Positions 8,369 to 18,134 of a stretch of 64,000 nt of DNA are shown piece after piece (position 1 is the first letter of the stretch; each line of letters starts with the position of its first letter). A program made the translations under genes and the position numbers. Under the pieces are notes generated by a model. The model searched no databases. It had not been told where the DNA came from and saw only the letters and a program-made list of their open reading frames with translations. This DNA comes from CAIXQW01 sp046049675. Lineage in GTDB: Bacteria > Bacteroidota > Bacteroidia > Chitinophagales > Chitinophagaceae. The DNA lies in contig JBJORA010000074.1 in assembly GCA_046049675.1 (NCBI GenBank), forward strand, positions 1 through 64,000, read 5' to 3'.

Positions 8369-9499
8369 CACGAGCATAAATTCAAATTCAGCTAAAATGC
8401 TACCATTCACTTGCACAGCTACTTTATGTAAGCCAGGATGCAAAGTTCTTGTACTAGCATCACCAATAAACCTATGTTGTTTTGAAAATGTATAGTTAGT
8501 CTTTGCTTCAGCATCAAAGTGCTTTAGCTTGAATACCTTTTGACTAAATTTTCCTGCTTTAGTATTAAAGTAAACAATATAGTCTATCAAAAGGGGCTTA
8601 GCTTGCTTGCAAGAGATTGCAATGTCAAACACAAGACTAGTATCTATTTTTACTTTCTTGCTAAAAGAGGTCACGTTCAATGCAATACCTTTTGCATCGC
8701 CAATACCTACCATAGCTAGTGCTTTCGCATTGCCATCTTTGATTAATGTGCGCAAACTATGTTTGACCATAAATGCAAATTCTTCATTTTTTTGTAGCTT
8801 TTGCTTTTGCCATTCTTGCAAAGTGCTTAAAACAAGGTTTGCATCTTTTTTAGCAATGTCGTTGAGATGATTGGCCACGCTGCGTGTCACATACCTTGTT
8901 TTGTCTTTGTGTAACGCATGCAATATGGGCAAAGCGTGTTCGCTAGTGTAGATAATTTTAGGTGCCCATGGCAAAGTAGGTCTAGTGCCTTCGCTACACA
9001 AGCGTCGTACATGGTAATTTTTGTCCTTGCACCATTTCAGTAAATATTCATGTACTTCTTGCGGGTAAACATTTATGAATTCACGAATGGCATACTCTAC
9101 ACTAAAGCGCTTTGTAATTTCGTAAAGCGCTTGCATTGATGTTGCAAAGTCTTTTTTGTCTTTGCCATACTTTGCCACAAACTCGCCATATGGAGCGTAA
9201 ATAAAGTCGCCAAAATCGTCATCGCTAAGGTTTGGGTCAAGTGGTGCTGGCATTGCTTTTAAGATAATGGCGATGGCATCTTTGTACTGTGCAGGCAAAT
9301 ATTTTTGCAGGCAATCAGCAATATGTGTGATACGCTGCTTTAGCTCTAATTGAGGAAAGGCAAGCACAACCTCTTTTACGAATGCGCTTCCTTTAAAAGA
9401 TGGGTATACAGCGCTTATCTCTTTTGCAAGCGCCTTTATTTTAGGCTCATTAAAGAGATGGTCCTTGAGGCTAAATTTTTCTTTTTGCTTTGTTTCCAT
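8363..9499 (-). CDS. alkC: AlkC-type DNA alkylation repair glycosylase with Ig-like C-terminus
   Basis: 378 residues in the HEAT-like-repeat DNA glycosylase superfamily (AlkC/AlkD), which excises N-alkylated purines. The helical repeat region (~1-270) contains the strongly conserved VRRLCSEGTRPTLPWA segment at ~164-179, characteristic of the AlkC branch. Residues ~275-378 are beta-rich and match the Ig-like C-terminal domain carried by one AlkC subgroup (SLVFDIAISC, YIVYFNTKAGKFSQKVFKL, HPGLHKVAVQVNG). The start codon directly abuts the stop of the RidA-family gene (no gap), so the two are probably co-transcribed and translationally coupled. AlkC rather than AlkD is supported by the SEGTRPxLPW motif and the C-terminal domain. 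Confidence 0.85.
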   Translation of the reverse strand: METKQKEKFSLKDHLFNEPKIKALAKEISAVYPSFKGSAFVKEVVLAFPQLELKQRITHIADCLQKYLPAQYKDAIAIILKAMPAPLDPNLSDDDFGDFIYAPYGEFVAKYGKDKKDFATSMQALYEITKRFSVEYAIREFINVYPQEVHEYLLKWCKDKNYHVRRLCSEGTRPTLPWAPKIIYTSEHALPILHALHKDKTRYVTRSVANHLNDIAKKDANLVLSTLQEWQKQKLQKNEEFAFMVKHSLRTLIKDGNAKALAMVGIGDAKGIALNVTSFSKKVKIDTSLVFDIAISCKQAKPLLIDYIVYFNTKAGKFSQKVFKLKHFDAEAKTNYTFSKQHRFIGDASTRTLHPGLHKVAVQVNGSILAEFEFMLVK

Positions 9500-9880
9500 T
9501 TATTGCTGCTTTACGGCTGTCACTTCGATTTCAATTTTTACGGCGTCGCTTACAAGGGTTGCAAAGTATGCAGTAGCAGCAGGTCGAATATCGCCAAAGT
9601 ATTTTCTAAAAATAGGATGGCAAATTTCAAAATCATCGCGATTAGGTAAGATATAGGTTACACGTACCACATCGCTCAGGCTTGATCCTGCTTGTGCCAG
9701 TGCATGTTCAATATTCTTAAAGGTTTGCTCTGCTTGCTCAAGTACATTGTCGCTAATGGTCATGGCTGTATAATCGTAGCCAGTGCATCCACTTACAAAT
9801 ACCATATTGTCTGCTACAACTGCACGAGAGTAGCCAACTTCTTGTTCAAACCGAGAGCCGGAACTTATTAATTTTCTCAT
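9500..9880 (-). CDS. RidA/YjgF-family protein
   Basis: 126 residues from the ATG at 9880. Upstream extension would need a TTG at 9928 and adds 16 residues outside the family, so the internal ATG is preferred. RidA proteins are small trimeric enzymes; the archetype hydrolyses reactive enamine/imine intermediates from PLP enzymes. Visible features are SRAVVADNMVFVSGCTGYD, EQTFKNIEHALAQAGSSLSDVVRVT and the family end AYFATLVSDAVKIEIEVTAV. The archetypal catalytic Arg-containing RNPxxxP segment is replaced by RPAATAYFATL with Arg retained, so substrate is uncertain. It is followed without gap by alkC. Confidence 0.85.
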   Translation of the reverse strand: MRKLISSGSRFEQEVGYSRAVVADNMVFVSGCTGYDYTAMTISDNVLEQAEQTFKNIEHALAQAGSSLSDVVRVTYILPNRDDFEICHPIFRKYFGDIRPAATAYFATLVSDAVKIEIEVTAVKQQ

Positions 9881-9928
9881 GCCGTGAAGGTAAGCATCCT
9901 TTAAATTATAAAAATAAATCTGTGGCAA

Positions 9929-12427
9929 TTACCAGCCGTGTATACCGAACACAGATGGGTCTAGTTTATTGTCTAGCTGCACTTTAGTATACACCGATAA
10001 AAATATTTTTTGATAGTTAAACACTTCAACTAATTCGTTGAAATGCCTAAAGAATGCTTCGTCAATAATTTTCTTATCGTACTCAAAGTAAGCCATGGAC
10101 TGCGATGGTGCGTTGTGCATGCCGGTAAAGTGAAAACCAACTGACCGTGCTTCCTTTAGGCGTTCATCAGGAATTTTGTAATGCGCATTTGGCGTGTATA
10201 GATAAACCCGATTATCGCAGTACGTTGCTCTTCCATTTGCCCACATCTGAGCCACACAGTCAACATTGTCATCATTTTGCAATTGTGATAAGATGTCTTG
10301 ACGCTCTGCCATAGTATAATTAGCCAGATCAATAATATCCAAGTCGTCGGTCTTGCTCATTTTTATCCAAATTAATTTAGGGAAACGCTCTTGCAAGGCT
10401 TGCAGATAGTCCCAATCTTTTTTTCTGCTCACCTGATCATTATACCAACGAATATGGTACTGTGTAGGCTTAAAGTGAAAAGCAAACTTTTGCGTACCTT
10501 GATAATAGTACAAATCGCCAGGTCGCAGCAACTCCATACTTACGACTTCTTGTTGTTGAATTTGATCAAATGGTACGATGTACTCAGCGCTTTGGCTATC
10601 GTTGTAAATTACAACCTTGCGCGTGCTCGGTGCCACGTATACACGGGCGTTTGTATTCGAATTTGCTGTTGCAAATTTAGTACTGCCATTACTGTCAATT
10701 ACCTTAATGATGCACTTCGTAAAGTCAGCATTGCCTGGCATATTATATATAAATAGCACTTTTTGAAATTGATGCAAATCGTATCCACCAGTTTGTGCAT
10801 TATAAATTCGCCATGGACCTAATTTACTATCGTCGGCTAATACTTTCTTGCCGTTGGCTATAATTTCGCCCTTAAAGTTTGCTCGGGTTTCATAGGATTC
10901 AAACTCGTGTAGCTTTAAGGTATACACGATGCAGCTGTCGGTTTCTTTTAACCTCGACATATTGTTGACTATGCTGTATAGCATGATAGCAGTTACATAT
11001 TTGCCGCTATCGTAAGTCAAGTGCAACGGGTCTTCATAGGTAAAGATTGGTTCTATGCTATGGCTAAGCGCATTATTAATTGTTCTTTCATAATAGATAG
11101 GTACAGTTTGCTGCGCCTTAATTTCTTTTGGAAATTTGTAGTAAGTTGTAGGATAGTATAAACTCAGTCGCGCATCAACCGTGCTCGTATTTACAAGATA
11201 AAATGTATCACGAATAACTATTTGATGCATGCTCGTGTCGTAAAATTTCAATGGCCAACGTTTAGTCGCTTGTACGTAGATGCAGTTAGGCTTTGGCTTC
11301 TGCGGCGTTGGTGCAACTTGTTCTTCCATGCGTTGTACAATAGTAGTGTCGCTTTTTTGCAGTTCCCAAGTTGTGTTGCTTAGTTTGTAATGGCTAAGAA
11401 TTGTGGTATCATTTTTTACTTGTATGCAGGTGCCTAGTATCGCTTGATGAAATTTATCTTCTTTCAAAAAATCTGGCCAACTTAGTACTGAGTCAATTTG
11501 ATAGCGCTGTGTTTGAGTATCAAAAACATAAACGATATAGCTATTCTTATCGGATATTTTATTTGCAATATTTGAATCTGTGATTTTTGCAGGCACTAAT
11601 ACATGTTGAAACTTATTGTATGCTGCGACACTACCCAAGCTAGATAAAGCACCATCTGTTGTTTTTCTGTTTTTGTATTGTACTTTTTTATCTGGTAATA
11701 CTTGTACTTGCTTGCCAACAAACTCATCTATTAGTGTAATATTTTTTACATCAAAACTCATGTGCTGGTCGAAGCCTTCACCTGTGTGTGACATAGCTGT
11801 ATAGGTTACAGGTATTACACCAAATAGCTCGCGTGATACAACGCTTGCATTTGAATCGCTCAGCGTGATGACAATTGGTTTTACTTGAATTGGGTCAAAG
11901 CCTGAATGCGATTGGATATCGCACGCATTGTAAAAATGATTGCTTGGAATTTGTACGATTTGTGTTGTTGTCGCTCGACTTTCTATCTTTACGTAAAGAA
12001 AAAGCGTTTTGGCACTCAGTGTTCGACTGCCACTATTCAAGTTGATGAAACGTTGGTGACGAATCAAATCGTTAGCGCCAGTATAGCTTGGAATTTTACA
12101 AACATAATAGTTGCCTAGACCTGCAAGCGGAGCACGGGCATGTTTTGCTTGAAAGCGATTACCTTTAAAAGTGCTCGTTTTATTTTGCCAAAACATGTAT
12201 GGCTTTTTTGCTTGTGTTTCCTCCGTACTTTGATCAATTAAAAATGCTGTTCCGTCACCGTCACATAGCGTAATCTTGAGGTCGTCAATTTTTGTCTTGG
12301 TATCTCGTGCAACAACATCTAAAATGATATAGCTGTAGTTGAAGTCCGCACATGACTGTGCATACAAGACCGTTTGTGTAAATGCCAAAACCAGGATTAG
12401 TGCTATTGATGCTAACTTATTTTTCAT
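9929..12427 (-). CDS. Large secreted protein of unknown function
   Basis: 832 residues with a signal peptide (LASIALILVLAFTQTVLYAQS). No catalytic motif or named domain could be recognised. The N-terminal half appears to be beta-sandwich material: a region near residues 20-50 (YIILDVVARDTKTKIDDL) resembles a carboxypeptidase-regulatory-like fold, and there are many alternating beta strands. The C-terminal ~170 residues are mixed alpha/beta (RFPKLIWIKMSKTDDLDIID, NDDNVDCVAQMWANGRATY) and vaguely recall the propeptide region of Bacteroidota subtilases, but no protease domain follows. There is no T9SS sorting domain and no lipobox, so it is probably periplasmic. Its stop lies 48 bases before the RidA ATG, so it may head that operon. 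Confidence 0.7.
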   Translation of the reverse strand: MKNKLASIALILVLAFTQTVLYAQSCADFNYSYIILDVVARDTKTKIDDLKITLCDGDGTAFLIDQSTEETQAKKPYMFWQNKTSTFKGNRFQAKHARAPLAGLGNYYVCKIPSYTGANDLIRHQRFINLNSGSRTLSAKTLFLYVKIESRATTTQIVQIPSNHFYNACDIQSHSGFDPIQVKPIVITLSDSNASVVSRELFGVIPVTYTAMSHTGEGFDQHMSFDVKNITLIDEFVGKQVQVLPDKKVQYKNRKTTDGALSSLGSVAAYNKFQHVLVPAKITDSNIANKISDKNSYIVYVFDTQTQRYQIDSVLSWPDFLKEDKFHQAILGTCIQVKNDTTILSHYKLSNTTWELQKSDTTIVQRMEEQVAPTPQKPKPNCIYVQATKRWPLKFYDTSMHQIVIRDTFYLVNTSTVDARLSLYYPTTYYKFPKEIKAQQTVPIYYERTINNALSHSIEPIFTYEDPLHLTYDSGKYVTAIMLYSIVNNMSRLKETDSCIVYTLKLHEFESYETRANFKGEIIANGKKVLADDSKLGPWRIYNAQTGGYDLHQFQKVLFIYNMPGNADFTKCIIKVIDSNGSTKFATANSNTNARVYVAPSTRKVVIYNDSQSAEYIVPFDQIQQQEVVSMELLRPGDLYYYQGTQKFAFHFKPTQYHIRWYNDQVSRKKDWDYLQALQERFPKLIWIKMSKTDDLDIIDLANYTMAERQDILSQLQNDDNVDCVAQMWANGRATYCDNRVYLYTPNAHYKIPDERLKEARSVGFHFTGMHNAPSQSMAYFEYDKKIIDEAFFRHFNELVEVFNYQKIFLSVYTKVQLDNKLDPSVFGIHGW

Positions 12428-12608
12428 TGACTTACCTCAAGATGCGCAAAAGCAAATATTCCATAAAGGTAATTGTTTAATGTACATAGTTGCACAAAGC
12501 AAATACACTGCAATTCAGCAGAGCCGCCTTAGCAGCATTATACCCGCTATTGCTCGCATTTGCTGCATATTAGCAATTTGAGGTGTTAGCGCAATATGCC
12601 ACATGTTG

Positions 12609-12616
12609 TATATTTG
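12609..12616 (+). promoter_or_regulatory. Candidate -7 element of the PLP-enzyme operon
   Basis: TATATTTG is a perfect TAnnTTTG match, 25 bases before the ATG at 12642. The nearest TTG upstream (12578-12580) is 28 bases away, longer than usual. The element also disfavours the in-frame ATG at 12603 as start. The 214-base gap between the two divergent genes shows nothing else clear. Confidence 0.4.
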
Positions 12617-12641
12617 CACTTGGCACAGCTGTTGCACAACC

Positions 12642-14129
12642 ATGAGTAATTCACATTCAACACTTGAACAACATTTCGATAAGTTCAGAAAGCAAATCAT
12701 AGGCACAGAAACATCTTTTGTAAGCCCCTATGGATTAAAGAAAATACTCTATTGCGACTGGATTGCAAGCGGTAGACTTTACAAACCTGTAGAGGACGCG
12801 ATTGCTAATATTTTTGGCCCTTACGTTGCTAATACGCATACCGAAACAAGCGCTACTGGTGTTTATATGACCAAGAGCTACGAGAAAGCGCGCGAAATCA
12901 TAAAGCAGCATGTCAACGCCAATGCTGATGACGTACTTATTAGTTTCGGCAGTGGAATGACAGCTGTTGTAAATAAGTTGCAACGGATTATGGGTTTGCG
13001 TGTGCCGGAACAGTTTCAGCATACTTTGCAAATAGCAGAAGAAGATAAGCCGATTGTATTTGTTAGTCATATGGAGCATCATAGCAACCATACAAGCTGG
13101 CTAGAAACAATTTGCGATGTAGAAATTATTGAGCCAAATACAAGTGGAAATTTGGATATAAATAATCTACTTGATTTACTTGCGAAATACAAAAATCGCA
13201 AGACCAAAATCGCAGCCATTAGCGCTTGCAGTAATGTGTCTGGTATCATCACGCCGTATTATCAAGTTGCAGAAGTGATGCATCAACATGATGGTTTAGT
13301 TTTTGTAGATTTTGCTTGCAGTGCACCTTATGTTGATATTGATATGCACCCTAGCAATCCTTTACAACATTTAGATGCTATATTTTTCTCACCACACAAA
13401 TTTTTAGGTGGCCCTGGTAGCAGCGGCATCATGCTATTTAATAAAAAACTTTACCGTAATGCTGTGCCTGATAGTCCTGGTGGCGGTACAGTTAAGTGGA
13501 CCAATGCTTGGCACGAACGTTCATACCTTGACGATATTGAGGCACGAGAAGATGGCGGCACACCTGCTTTTTTGCAGACGATACGTGTTGCCTTAGCAAT
13601 TAAAGTAAAAGAAGAAATGGGCGTTGCAAATATTACTGCACGCGAGCATGAGATTCTTAATTATGTGATGCCAAAACTTAGTATGCATCCCAACATTAAA
13701 GTAATTGGCAACTCCGAGCACGAAAGGGTAGGCGTGATAAGCTTTGTGATAGAACAAATGCATTACAATTTTACGGTGCGCTTGCTCAACGATTTGTATG
13801 GCATACAAGTGCGTGGCGGTTGTTTTTGTGCTGGCACCTACGGTCACTATTTGATGGGCATTACAATCGAAGAAAGCCATAGTATAACAGATCAAATAGA
13901 AATTGGTATTGCATGTGCTAAGCCTGGTTGGGTGCGCTTGAGTTTGCATCCTACACTTACAACACAAGAAGTAGAGTATATCACAGCTAGTATCATTGAC
14001 CTCGCAGATAATTGGCGTCAATACCAAGATGCTTATGCTTATGACGAGCGCAGCAACGAATTTACTTATAAAGAAAAAATGCCCGAGCCTGATTACGCTA
14101 GTGCATTTGATATGCAAGCAGCAGTATAG
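12642..14129 (+). CDS. Class V aminotransferase-fold PLP enzyme (cysteine desulfurase-like)
   Basis: 495 residues from the ATG at 12642. It is a fold-type I PLP enzyme of the NifS/SufS/Csd group. Visible residues are the PLP-stacking His in HMEHHSNHTSW, the PLP-nitrogen Asp in VFVDFACSAPY, the Schiff-base Lys in FSPHKFLGGPGSSG (residue ~252) and a C-terminal RGGCFCAGTYGH that aligns with the catalytic-Cys loop of SufS-type enzymes. At ~495 residues it is longer than a typical cysteine desulfurase (~400). The substrate could be cysteine, selenocysteine or another amino acid. No suf or isc partners are adjacent; the next gene, 7 bases downstream, is a thioredoxin-fold protein. A role in sulfur transfer is possible but not shown. 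Confidence 0.85.
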   Translation: MSNSHSTLEQHFDKFRKQIIGTETSFVSPYGLKKILYCDWIASGRLYKPVEDAIANIFGPYVANTHTETSATGVYMTKSYEKAREIIKQHVNANADDVLISFGSGMTAVVNKLQRIMGLRVPEQFQHTLQIAEEDKPIVFVSHMEHHSNHTSWLETICDVEIIEPNTSGNLDINNLLDLLAKYKNRKTKIAAISACSNVSGIITPYYQVAEVMHQHDGLVFVDFACSAPYVDIDMHPSNPLQHLDAIFFSPHKFLGGPGSSGIMLFNKKLYRNAVPDSPGGGTVKWTNAWHERSYLDDIEAREDGGTPAFLQTIRVALAIKVKEEMGVANITAREHEILNYVMPKLSMHPNIKVIGNSEHERVGVISFVIEQMHYNFTVRLLNDLYGIQVRGGCFCAGTYGHYLMGITIEESHSITDQIEIGIACAKPGWVRLSLHPTLTTQEVEYITASIIDLADNWRQYQDAYAYDERSNEFTYKEKMPEPDYASAFDMQAAV

Positions 14130-14136
14130 AATTAGT

Positions 14137-15594
14137 ATGTTCAATCTTTTCAAGCTTAGTTCATTTCTCGGCTTTTTTATGCTATTGCTTAGCACAAATG
14201 CAGAAGCAAAGGGCTTTGTTGTGCAAGGCGTAGTGAAAAACCTCGCAGGCAAGAAACTTTTTCTTATGCGTTACGAAGGTTTTGTAAATCTTAAAGTTGA
14301 CAGTGTACTTGTAAAAGATTCAAGTTTTAAGTTTACGCAACAGCAAGCGCCATTAGGTAATTTATACGCTTTGCAATACGATCTCAACAAGCAACAGCGT
14401 TTGGAGTTTTTAGTATTTGAGAATACCACAATCAATATCGTTTTCAATGCTATGGATCCTAGTGGCTCAAGTATTGTAAAAGGCCATAAACAAAGCGAAG
14501 CATTTGCAGCATATGCAAAATTGGCCACTAATGTAGGCTTAACACTGGACAGCTTACAGAACCAAGCTTTGCCAAAATGCAAGAATGCTCAAGACAGTGC
14601 TGCTGTAAACAATAAGATTGGCGAAGTCAGTGTATTGGTAGGGCAGTGGCAACTTGACTACGTTAAAAAGAACAAGAGCGGCTACTTTTCTAGTTTAATC
14701 AAGAGCATGCCAGAACCCGAATTGCCAGATAGTATTGCTATCGTGCCAGGCAACGCCTTGACGCTAGATCAAATATATTTTCTACGTAAAAATTATTGGG
14801 AATTCTTTGACTACAAGCAAGAAGCCCTTGCGCGTTCGCCACTATATGCTTTTAAAATAAAAAATTACTTTACAGTGCTTACTAATCCGCAGCCCGATTC
14901 ATTCAGACAAAGTGTGGCAGCGCATTTCGCAACGCTAGAGAAATATCCCTTGCACTATCAAATAGCATTAAACACGCTTCTCAATCAAGCAGAGTACAGT
15001 AATGTGATAGGTATGGACGAAAACTTTGTGACACTGATTGAAGATTATGTGATGGCGCAAAAAACACCTTGGATGAGCGATAGTTTGCAAAAAGTGTATA
15101 TCAAAAAAGCGCAAGGTTATAGTAAAAGTACTTTAGGGAAAGTGGCGCCGGCCTTAGTACTGGCTAGCGACGATAACAGTGAACTGAGCTTGCAAAAGAT
15201 AGTGCCGCTAGCAAAGTATACCGTACTTATTTTTTATGACCCCAATTGCAGTCACTGCAAAGAAGAAGTGCCCCGCATGGATTCTGTAGTTCGTGCATTG
15301 CGAGGCAAGTACGATTTACAAATTTTTGGTGTTTGCAATGGCAATGACCACGATGCTTGGCGAAAACTTATTGCAGATAAAAAGCTAAATGGCATTTGGC
15401 ATCATGCACGCGTAGGTGCTGTGCAGCCAACATTTAGACAAGACTACAGCGTTTTTACAAATCCAGTTATTTATTTGATTGACAATAGGGGCATCATCGT
15501 AGGCAAGAAATTTGACGCGCTGCATCTAGAAACTTATTTGCAGAGGCTAGAAACCAACACAATCTTTAGGCAAAGCCAAGGCGTAAATAAGTAA
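14137..15594 (+). CDS. TlpA/ResA-like thioredoxin protein with DUF4369 N-terminus
   Basis: 485 residues from the ATG at 14137, which gives a clean signal peptide (LSSFLGFFMLLLSTNAEA). Longer in-frame starts would overlap the upstream gene and lose it. Residues ~24-120 are a DUF4369-type beta domain (VVQGVVKNLAGKKLFLMRYE, VKDSSFKF). The middle is helical (DUF5106-like). Residues ~350-480 are a thioredoxin/AhpC-TSA domain with the redox motif CSHC at ~370 (FYDPNCSHCKEEVPRMDS). Family members are periplasmic disulfide reductants used in cytochrome maturation or oxidative defence. The 7-base gap to the PLP enzyme indicates an operon. Confidence 0.9.
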   Translation: MFNLFKLSSFLGFFMLLLSTNAEAKGFVVQGVVKNLAGKKLFLMRYEGFVNLKVDSVLVKDSSFKFTQQQAPLGNLYALQYDLNKQQRLEFLVFENTTINIVFNAMDPSGSSIVKGHKQSEAFAAYAKLATNVGLTLDSLQNQALPKCKNAQDSAAVNNKIGEVSVLVGQWQLDYVKKNKSGYFSSLIKSMPEPELPDSIAIVPGNALTLDQIYFLRKNYWEFFDYKQEALARSPLYAFKIKNYFTVLTNPQPDSFRQSVAAHFATLEKYPLHYQIALNTLLNQAEYSNVIGMDENFVTLIEDYVMAQKTPWMSDSLQKVYIKKAQGYSKSTLGKVAPALVLASDDNSELSLQKIVPLAKYTVLIFYDPNCSHCKEEVPRMDSVVRALRGKYDLQIFGVCNGNDHDAWRKLIADKKLNGIWHHARVGAVQPTFRQDYSVFTNPVIYLIDNRGIIVGKKFDALHLETYLQRLETNTIFRQSQGVNK

Positions 15595-15656
15595 AATATG
15601 TAGGGATAGCAGGTAACATGCTATGCACACAATGTTTTACCTTTACCTTTTTATAT

Positions 15657-16553
15657 ATGGCTTTAGACATAAGTAAAGTGCCAGTAATAGATCAGGTAGG
15701 CGTAGAAGAACGCGTTGCCAGATTTACTACACGCAGTATTAAAAAAGATAGCAAGATTAAAGGTCTTAAGCTTGCACTCAATATGATTGACCTTACAACG
15801 CTGGAAGGCAAGGATACGCCTGGCAAGGTTCGTCAAATGTGCTATAAGGCGCAGCACTTAGCTGATCATATCAACGATGTGCCTACTGTTGCTGCGGTAT
15901 GTGTGTATCCAAACCATGTAGCAACGGCAAAGAAGGCATTGCTCAATTCCAATATAAAAATAGCAAGTGTTGCTACAGCTTTTCCGAGTGGTAATAGCAA
16001 TTTGCGCATCAAACTAGCCGATACAAAGATGGCTGTAGATGCAGGCGCTGACGAAGTGGATATGGTGATTAGTCGCGGCGAGTTTTTGCGTGGCAATTAC
16101 AAATTTGTGTACGACGAAATCGCAAGCGTAAAAGAGGCTTGTGGCGAAGCACGTCTAAAGGTGATTTTGGAAACGGGCGAGTTGAGTACATTAGACAATG
16201 TGCGCTTGGCTAGTGAAATAGCCATGCAAGCAGGTGCAGATTTTATTAAAACAAGCACGGGCAAAATTCAACCAGCAGCTACCATGCCAGTAACTTATGT
16301 AATGCTTTGCGCCATTGCAGATTACTACCACCAAACAGGTAAAATGATAGGTATGAAGCCAGCAGGTGGCATTAGTACTTCAAAGCAGGCAATTCAATAC
16401 TTGGTTATGCTTTATGAAACACTAGGGCCAGGTTGGATGACCAATGAATGGTTTCGTTTTGGTGCTAGCTCTTTAGCTAACGATATTTTATTACAACTAG
16501 GAAAAGAACAAAATGGTGTTTACTACAGCGCCGACTATATTTCTAAAGATTAA
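15657..16553 (+). CDS. deoC: Deoxyribose-phosphate aldolase
   Basis: 298 residues from the ATG at 15657; the earlier ATG at 15618 adds 13 atypical residues. DeoC cleaves 2-deoxyribose-5-phosphate to acetaldehyde and glyceraldehyde-3-phosphate through a Lys Schiff base. Visible motifs are the phosphate/active-site segment DEVDMVISRGEFL, VILETGEL, the Schiff-base FIKTSTGK and the second active-site Lys in GMKPAGGIST. The N-terminal LALNMIDLTTLEGKDT matches the larger (~290-residue) DeoC subgroup rather than the ~220-250-residue bacterial enzymes. It is followed after 26 bases by two ALDH genes, which fits removal of the acetaldehyde product. Confidence 0.95.
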   Translation: MALDISKVPVIDQVGVEERVARFTTRSIKKDSKIKGLKLALNMIDLTTLEGKDTPGKVRQMCYKAQHLADHINDVPTVAAVCVYPNHVATAKKALLNSNIKIASVATAFPSGNSNLRIKLADTKMAVDAGADEVDMVISRGEFLRGNYKFVYDEIASVKEACGEARLKVILETGELSTLDNVRLASEIAMQAGADFIKTSTGKIQPAATMPVTYVMLCAIADYYHQTGKMIGMKPAGGISTSKQAIQYLVMLYETLGPGWMTNEWFRFGASSLANDILLQLGKEQNGVYYSADYISKD

Positions 16554-16579
16554 AACTCTCAACGCTTAATACAATTTTA

Positions 16580-18073
16580 ATGGCAAAAGCAAAAGCTATA
16601 AAAAAGACCACTCCAAAGAAGAATACTAGCAAAGGCGAAGTATTTTCTTGGAGCTATGCACCAGCACCAGAAAGTGCCGACCACGTGCAGTTGAATCAGC
16701 AATACGAATTGTTCATTAACGGCAAGTTTGTTAAGCCTGCAAGTGGCAAATACTTTGACACCATCAATCCTGCAACAGGCAAAGTCATTGCCAAAGTTGC
16801 CGATGCTGGCGCAAAAGATGTAGATGCTGCCATGAAGGCTGCCCAGACTGCATATGATAAAGTGTGGCGCAAGATGGATGCATTAGAAAGAGGTAAGTAC
16901 ATCTATCGAATTGCACGTATGATACAGGAGCGTGCACGCGAATTTTCTGTTATAGAAAGTTTAGACGGAGGCAAGCCAATTCGTGAAAGTAGAGATATAG
17001 ATGTGCCGCTTGCAGCTAATCATTTTTTTTACTACGCAGGTTGGGCAGATAAATTGCAATATGCTACACTAGGCAAAAAGCCTGAATCAATTGGTGTTTG
17101 TGCGCAAATTATTCCATGGAATTTTCCTTTGCTGATGGCAGCTTGGAAAATTGCACCAGCCTTGGCTACCGGCAATACAGTTGTACTAAAGCCAGCAGAA
17201 ACGACGCCGCTTACTGCTTTGAAGTTGGCAGAAATTATTCAGGAAGCCGACTTGCCACCGGGCGTTGTAAATATTATTACTGGTCAAAAAGAAACTGGGG
17301 CTAGCATGGTACAGCATTCTATTCCTGCTAAGATTGCCTTTACTGGTAGCACCGCAGTAGGCAAATGGATTCAAAAAGAAATTGCTGGCACAGATAAGAA
17401 GCTAACGCTAGAACTTGGTGGTAAAGGTGCCAATATCATTTTTGCAGATGCAGCGATAGATCAAGCCGTTGAAGGAATTGTAAATGCTATATTTTTCAAT
17501 CAAGGTCATGTATGTTGCGCTGGCTCAAGGTTGTTTGTACAAGAAAGTGTGTACGATACAGTGGTGCGCAAATTAAAACAGCGTATGGAGTCGCTTATTG
17601 TGGGTGATCCACTAGACAAGCAAACTGATATTGGCGCTATTAATAGCAAGATGCAGCTAGATAAAATTAATCACTACATCAAATTAGGTCTTAGCGAAGG
17701 TGCAGAGTTGCACCAACCAAACTGTGCTATACCAACACAAGGCAACTTTATTAGACCAACTTTGTTCTTACACACTTCACAGAGTCATCGCATCGTTCAA
17801 GAAGAGATTTTTGGTCCAGTATTGGCGATTCAAACTTTTAGAACAATAGAAGAAGTAATTGAAAAAGCAAACAATATTCCTTACGGTTTAAGCGCTGGCG
17901 TTTGGACAGATAAGGGTAGCAAAATTTTTAATCTCACACAAAAACTAAAGGCAGGTATAGTCTGGGCTAATACCTTTAATAAGTTTGACCCAACTAGTCC
18001 GTTTGGTGGATACAAAGAAAGTGGCTTTGGAAGAGAAGGCGGCGTACATGGCTTAGCACCATACTTAAGATAA
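16580..18073 (+). CDS. NAD(P)-dependent aldehyde dehydrogenase, catalytic subunit
   Basis: 497 residues, complete ALDH family length. The coenzyme domain has IIPWNFPLLMAAWKIAPALA, GNTVVLKPAE and the Rossmann loop FTGSTAVGKWI. The general-base Glu is in LELGGKGANI (~278) and the catalytic Cys in QGHVCCAGSRL (~311). The C-terminus KESGFGREGGVHGLAPYL is typical. The first ~35 residues are a Lys-rich extension (AKAKAIKKTTPKKN). It probably oxidises acetaldehyde released by DeoC, 26 bases upstream, to acetate; this is inferred from neighbourhood. The next gene encodes a half ALDH, and together they have the size and order of the two-domain ALDH16 family. Confidence 0.93.
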   Translation: MAKAKAIKKTTPKKNTSKGEVFSWSYAPAPESADHVQLNQQYELFINGKFVKPASGKYFDTINPATGKVIAKVADAGAKDVDAAMKAAQTAYDKVWRKMDALERGKYIYRIARMIQERAREFSVIESLDGGKPIRESRDIDVPLAANHFFYYAGWADKLQYATLGKKPESIGVCAQIIPWNFPLLMAAWKIAPALATGNTVVLKPAETTPLTALKLAEIIQEADLPPGVVNIITGQKETGASMVQHSIPAKIAFTGSTAVGKWIQKEIAGTDKKLTLELGGKGANIIFADAAIDQAVEGIVNAIFFNQGHVCCAGSRLFVQESVYDTVVRKLKQRMESLIVGDPLDKQTDIGAINSKMQLDKINHYIKLGLSEGAELHQPNCAIPTQGNFIRPTLFLHTSQSHRIVQEEIFGPVLAIQTFRTIEEVIEKANNIPYGLSAGVWTDKGSKIFNLTQKLKAGIVWANTFNKFDPTSPFGGYKESGFGREGGVHGLAPYLR

Positions 18074-18134
18074 AAAAGTACTAAAAAATATTTCGCAATT
18101 ATTAATGCATATCGCATAAGACAACAAGATAATT

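Noticed and set aside
9881..9928. Extended N-terminus of the RidA-family protein
   Set aside because: It would need a TTG start directly after the upstream stop and adds residues not found in the family; the ATG at 9880 fits.
13593..14252. Minus-strand open frame across the PLP enzyme and thioredoxin genes
   Set aside because: It is antisense to two well-supported genes and has a composition (Cys/Ile/Phe-rich) unlike real proteins here.
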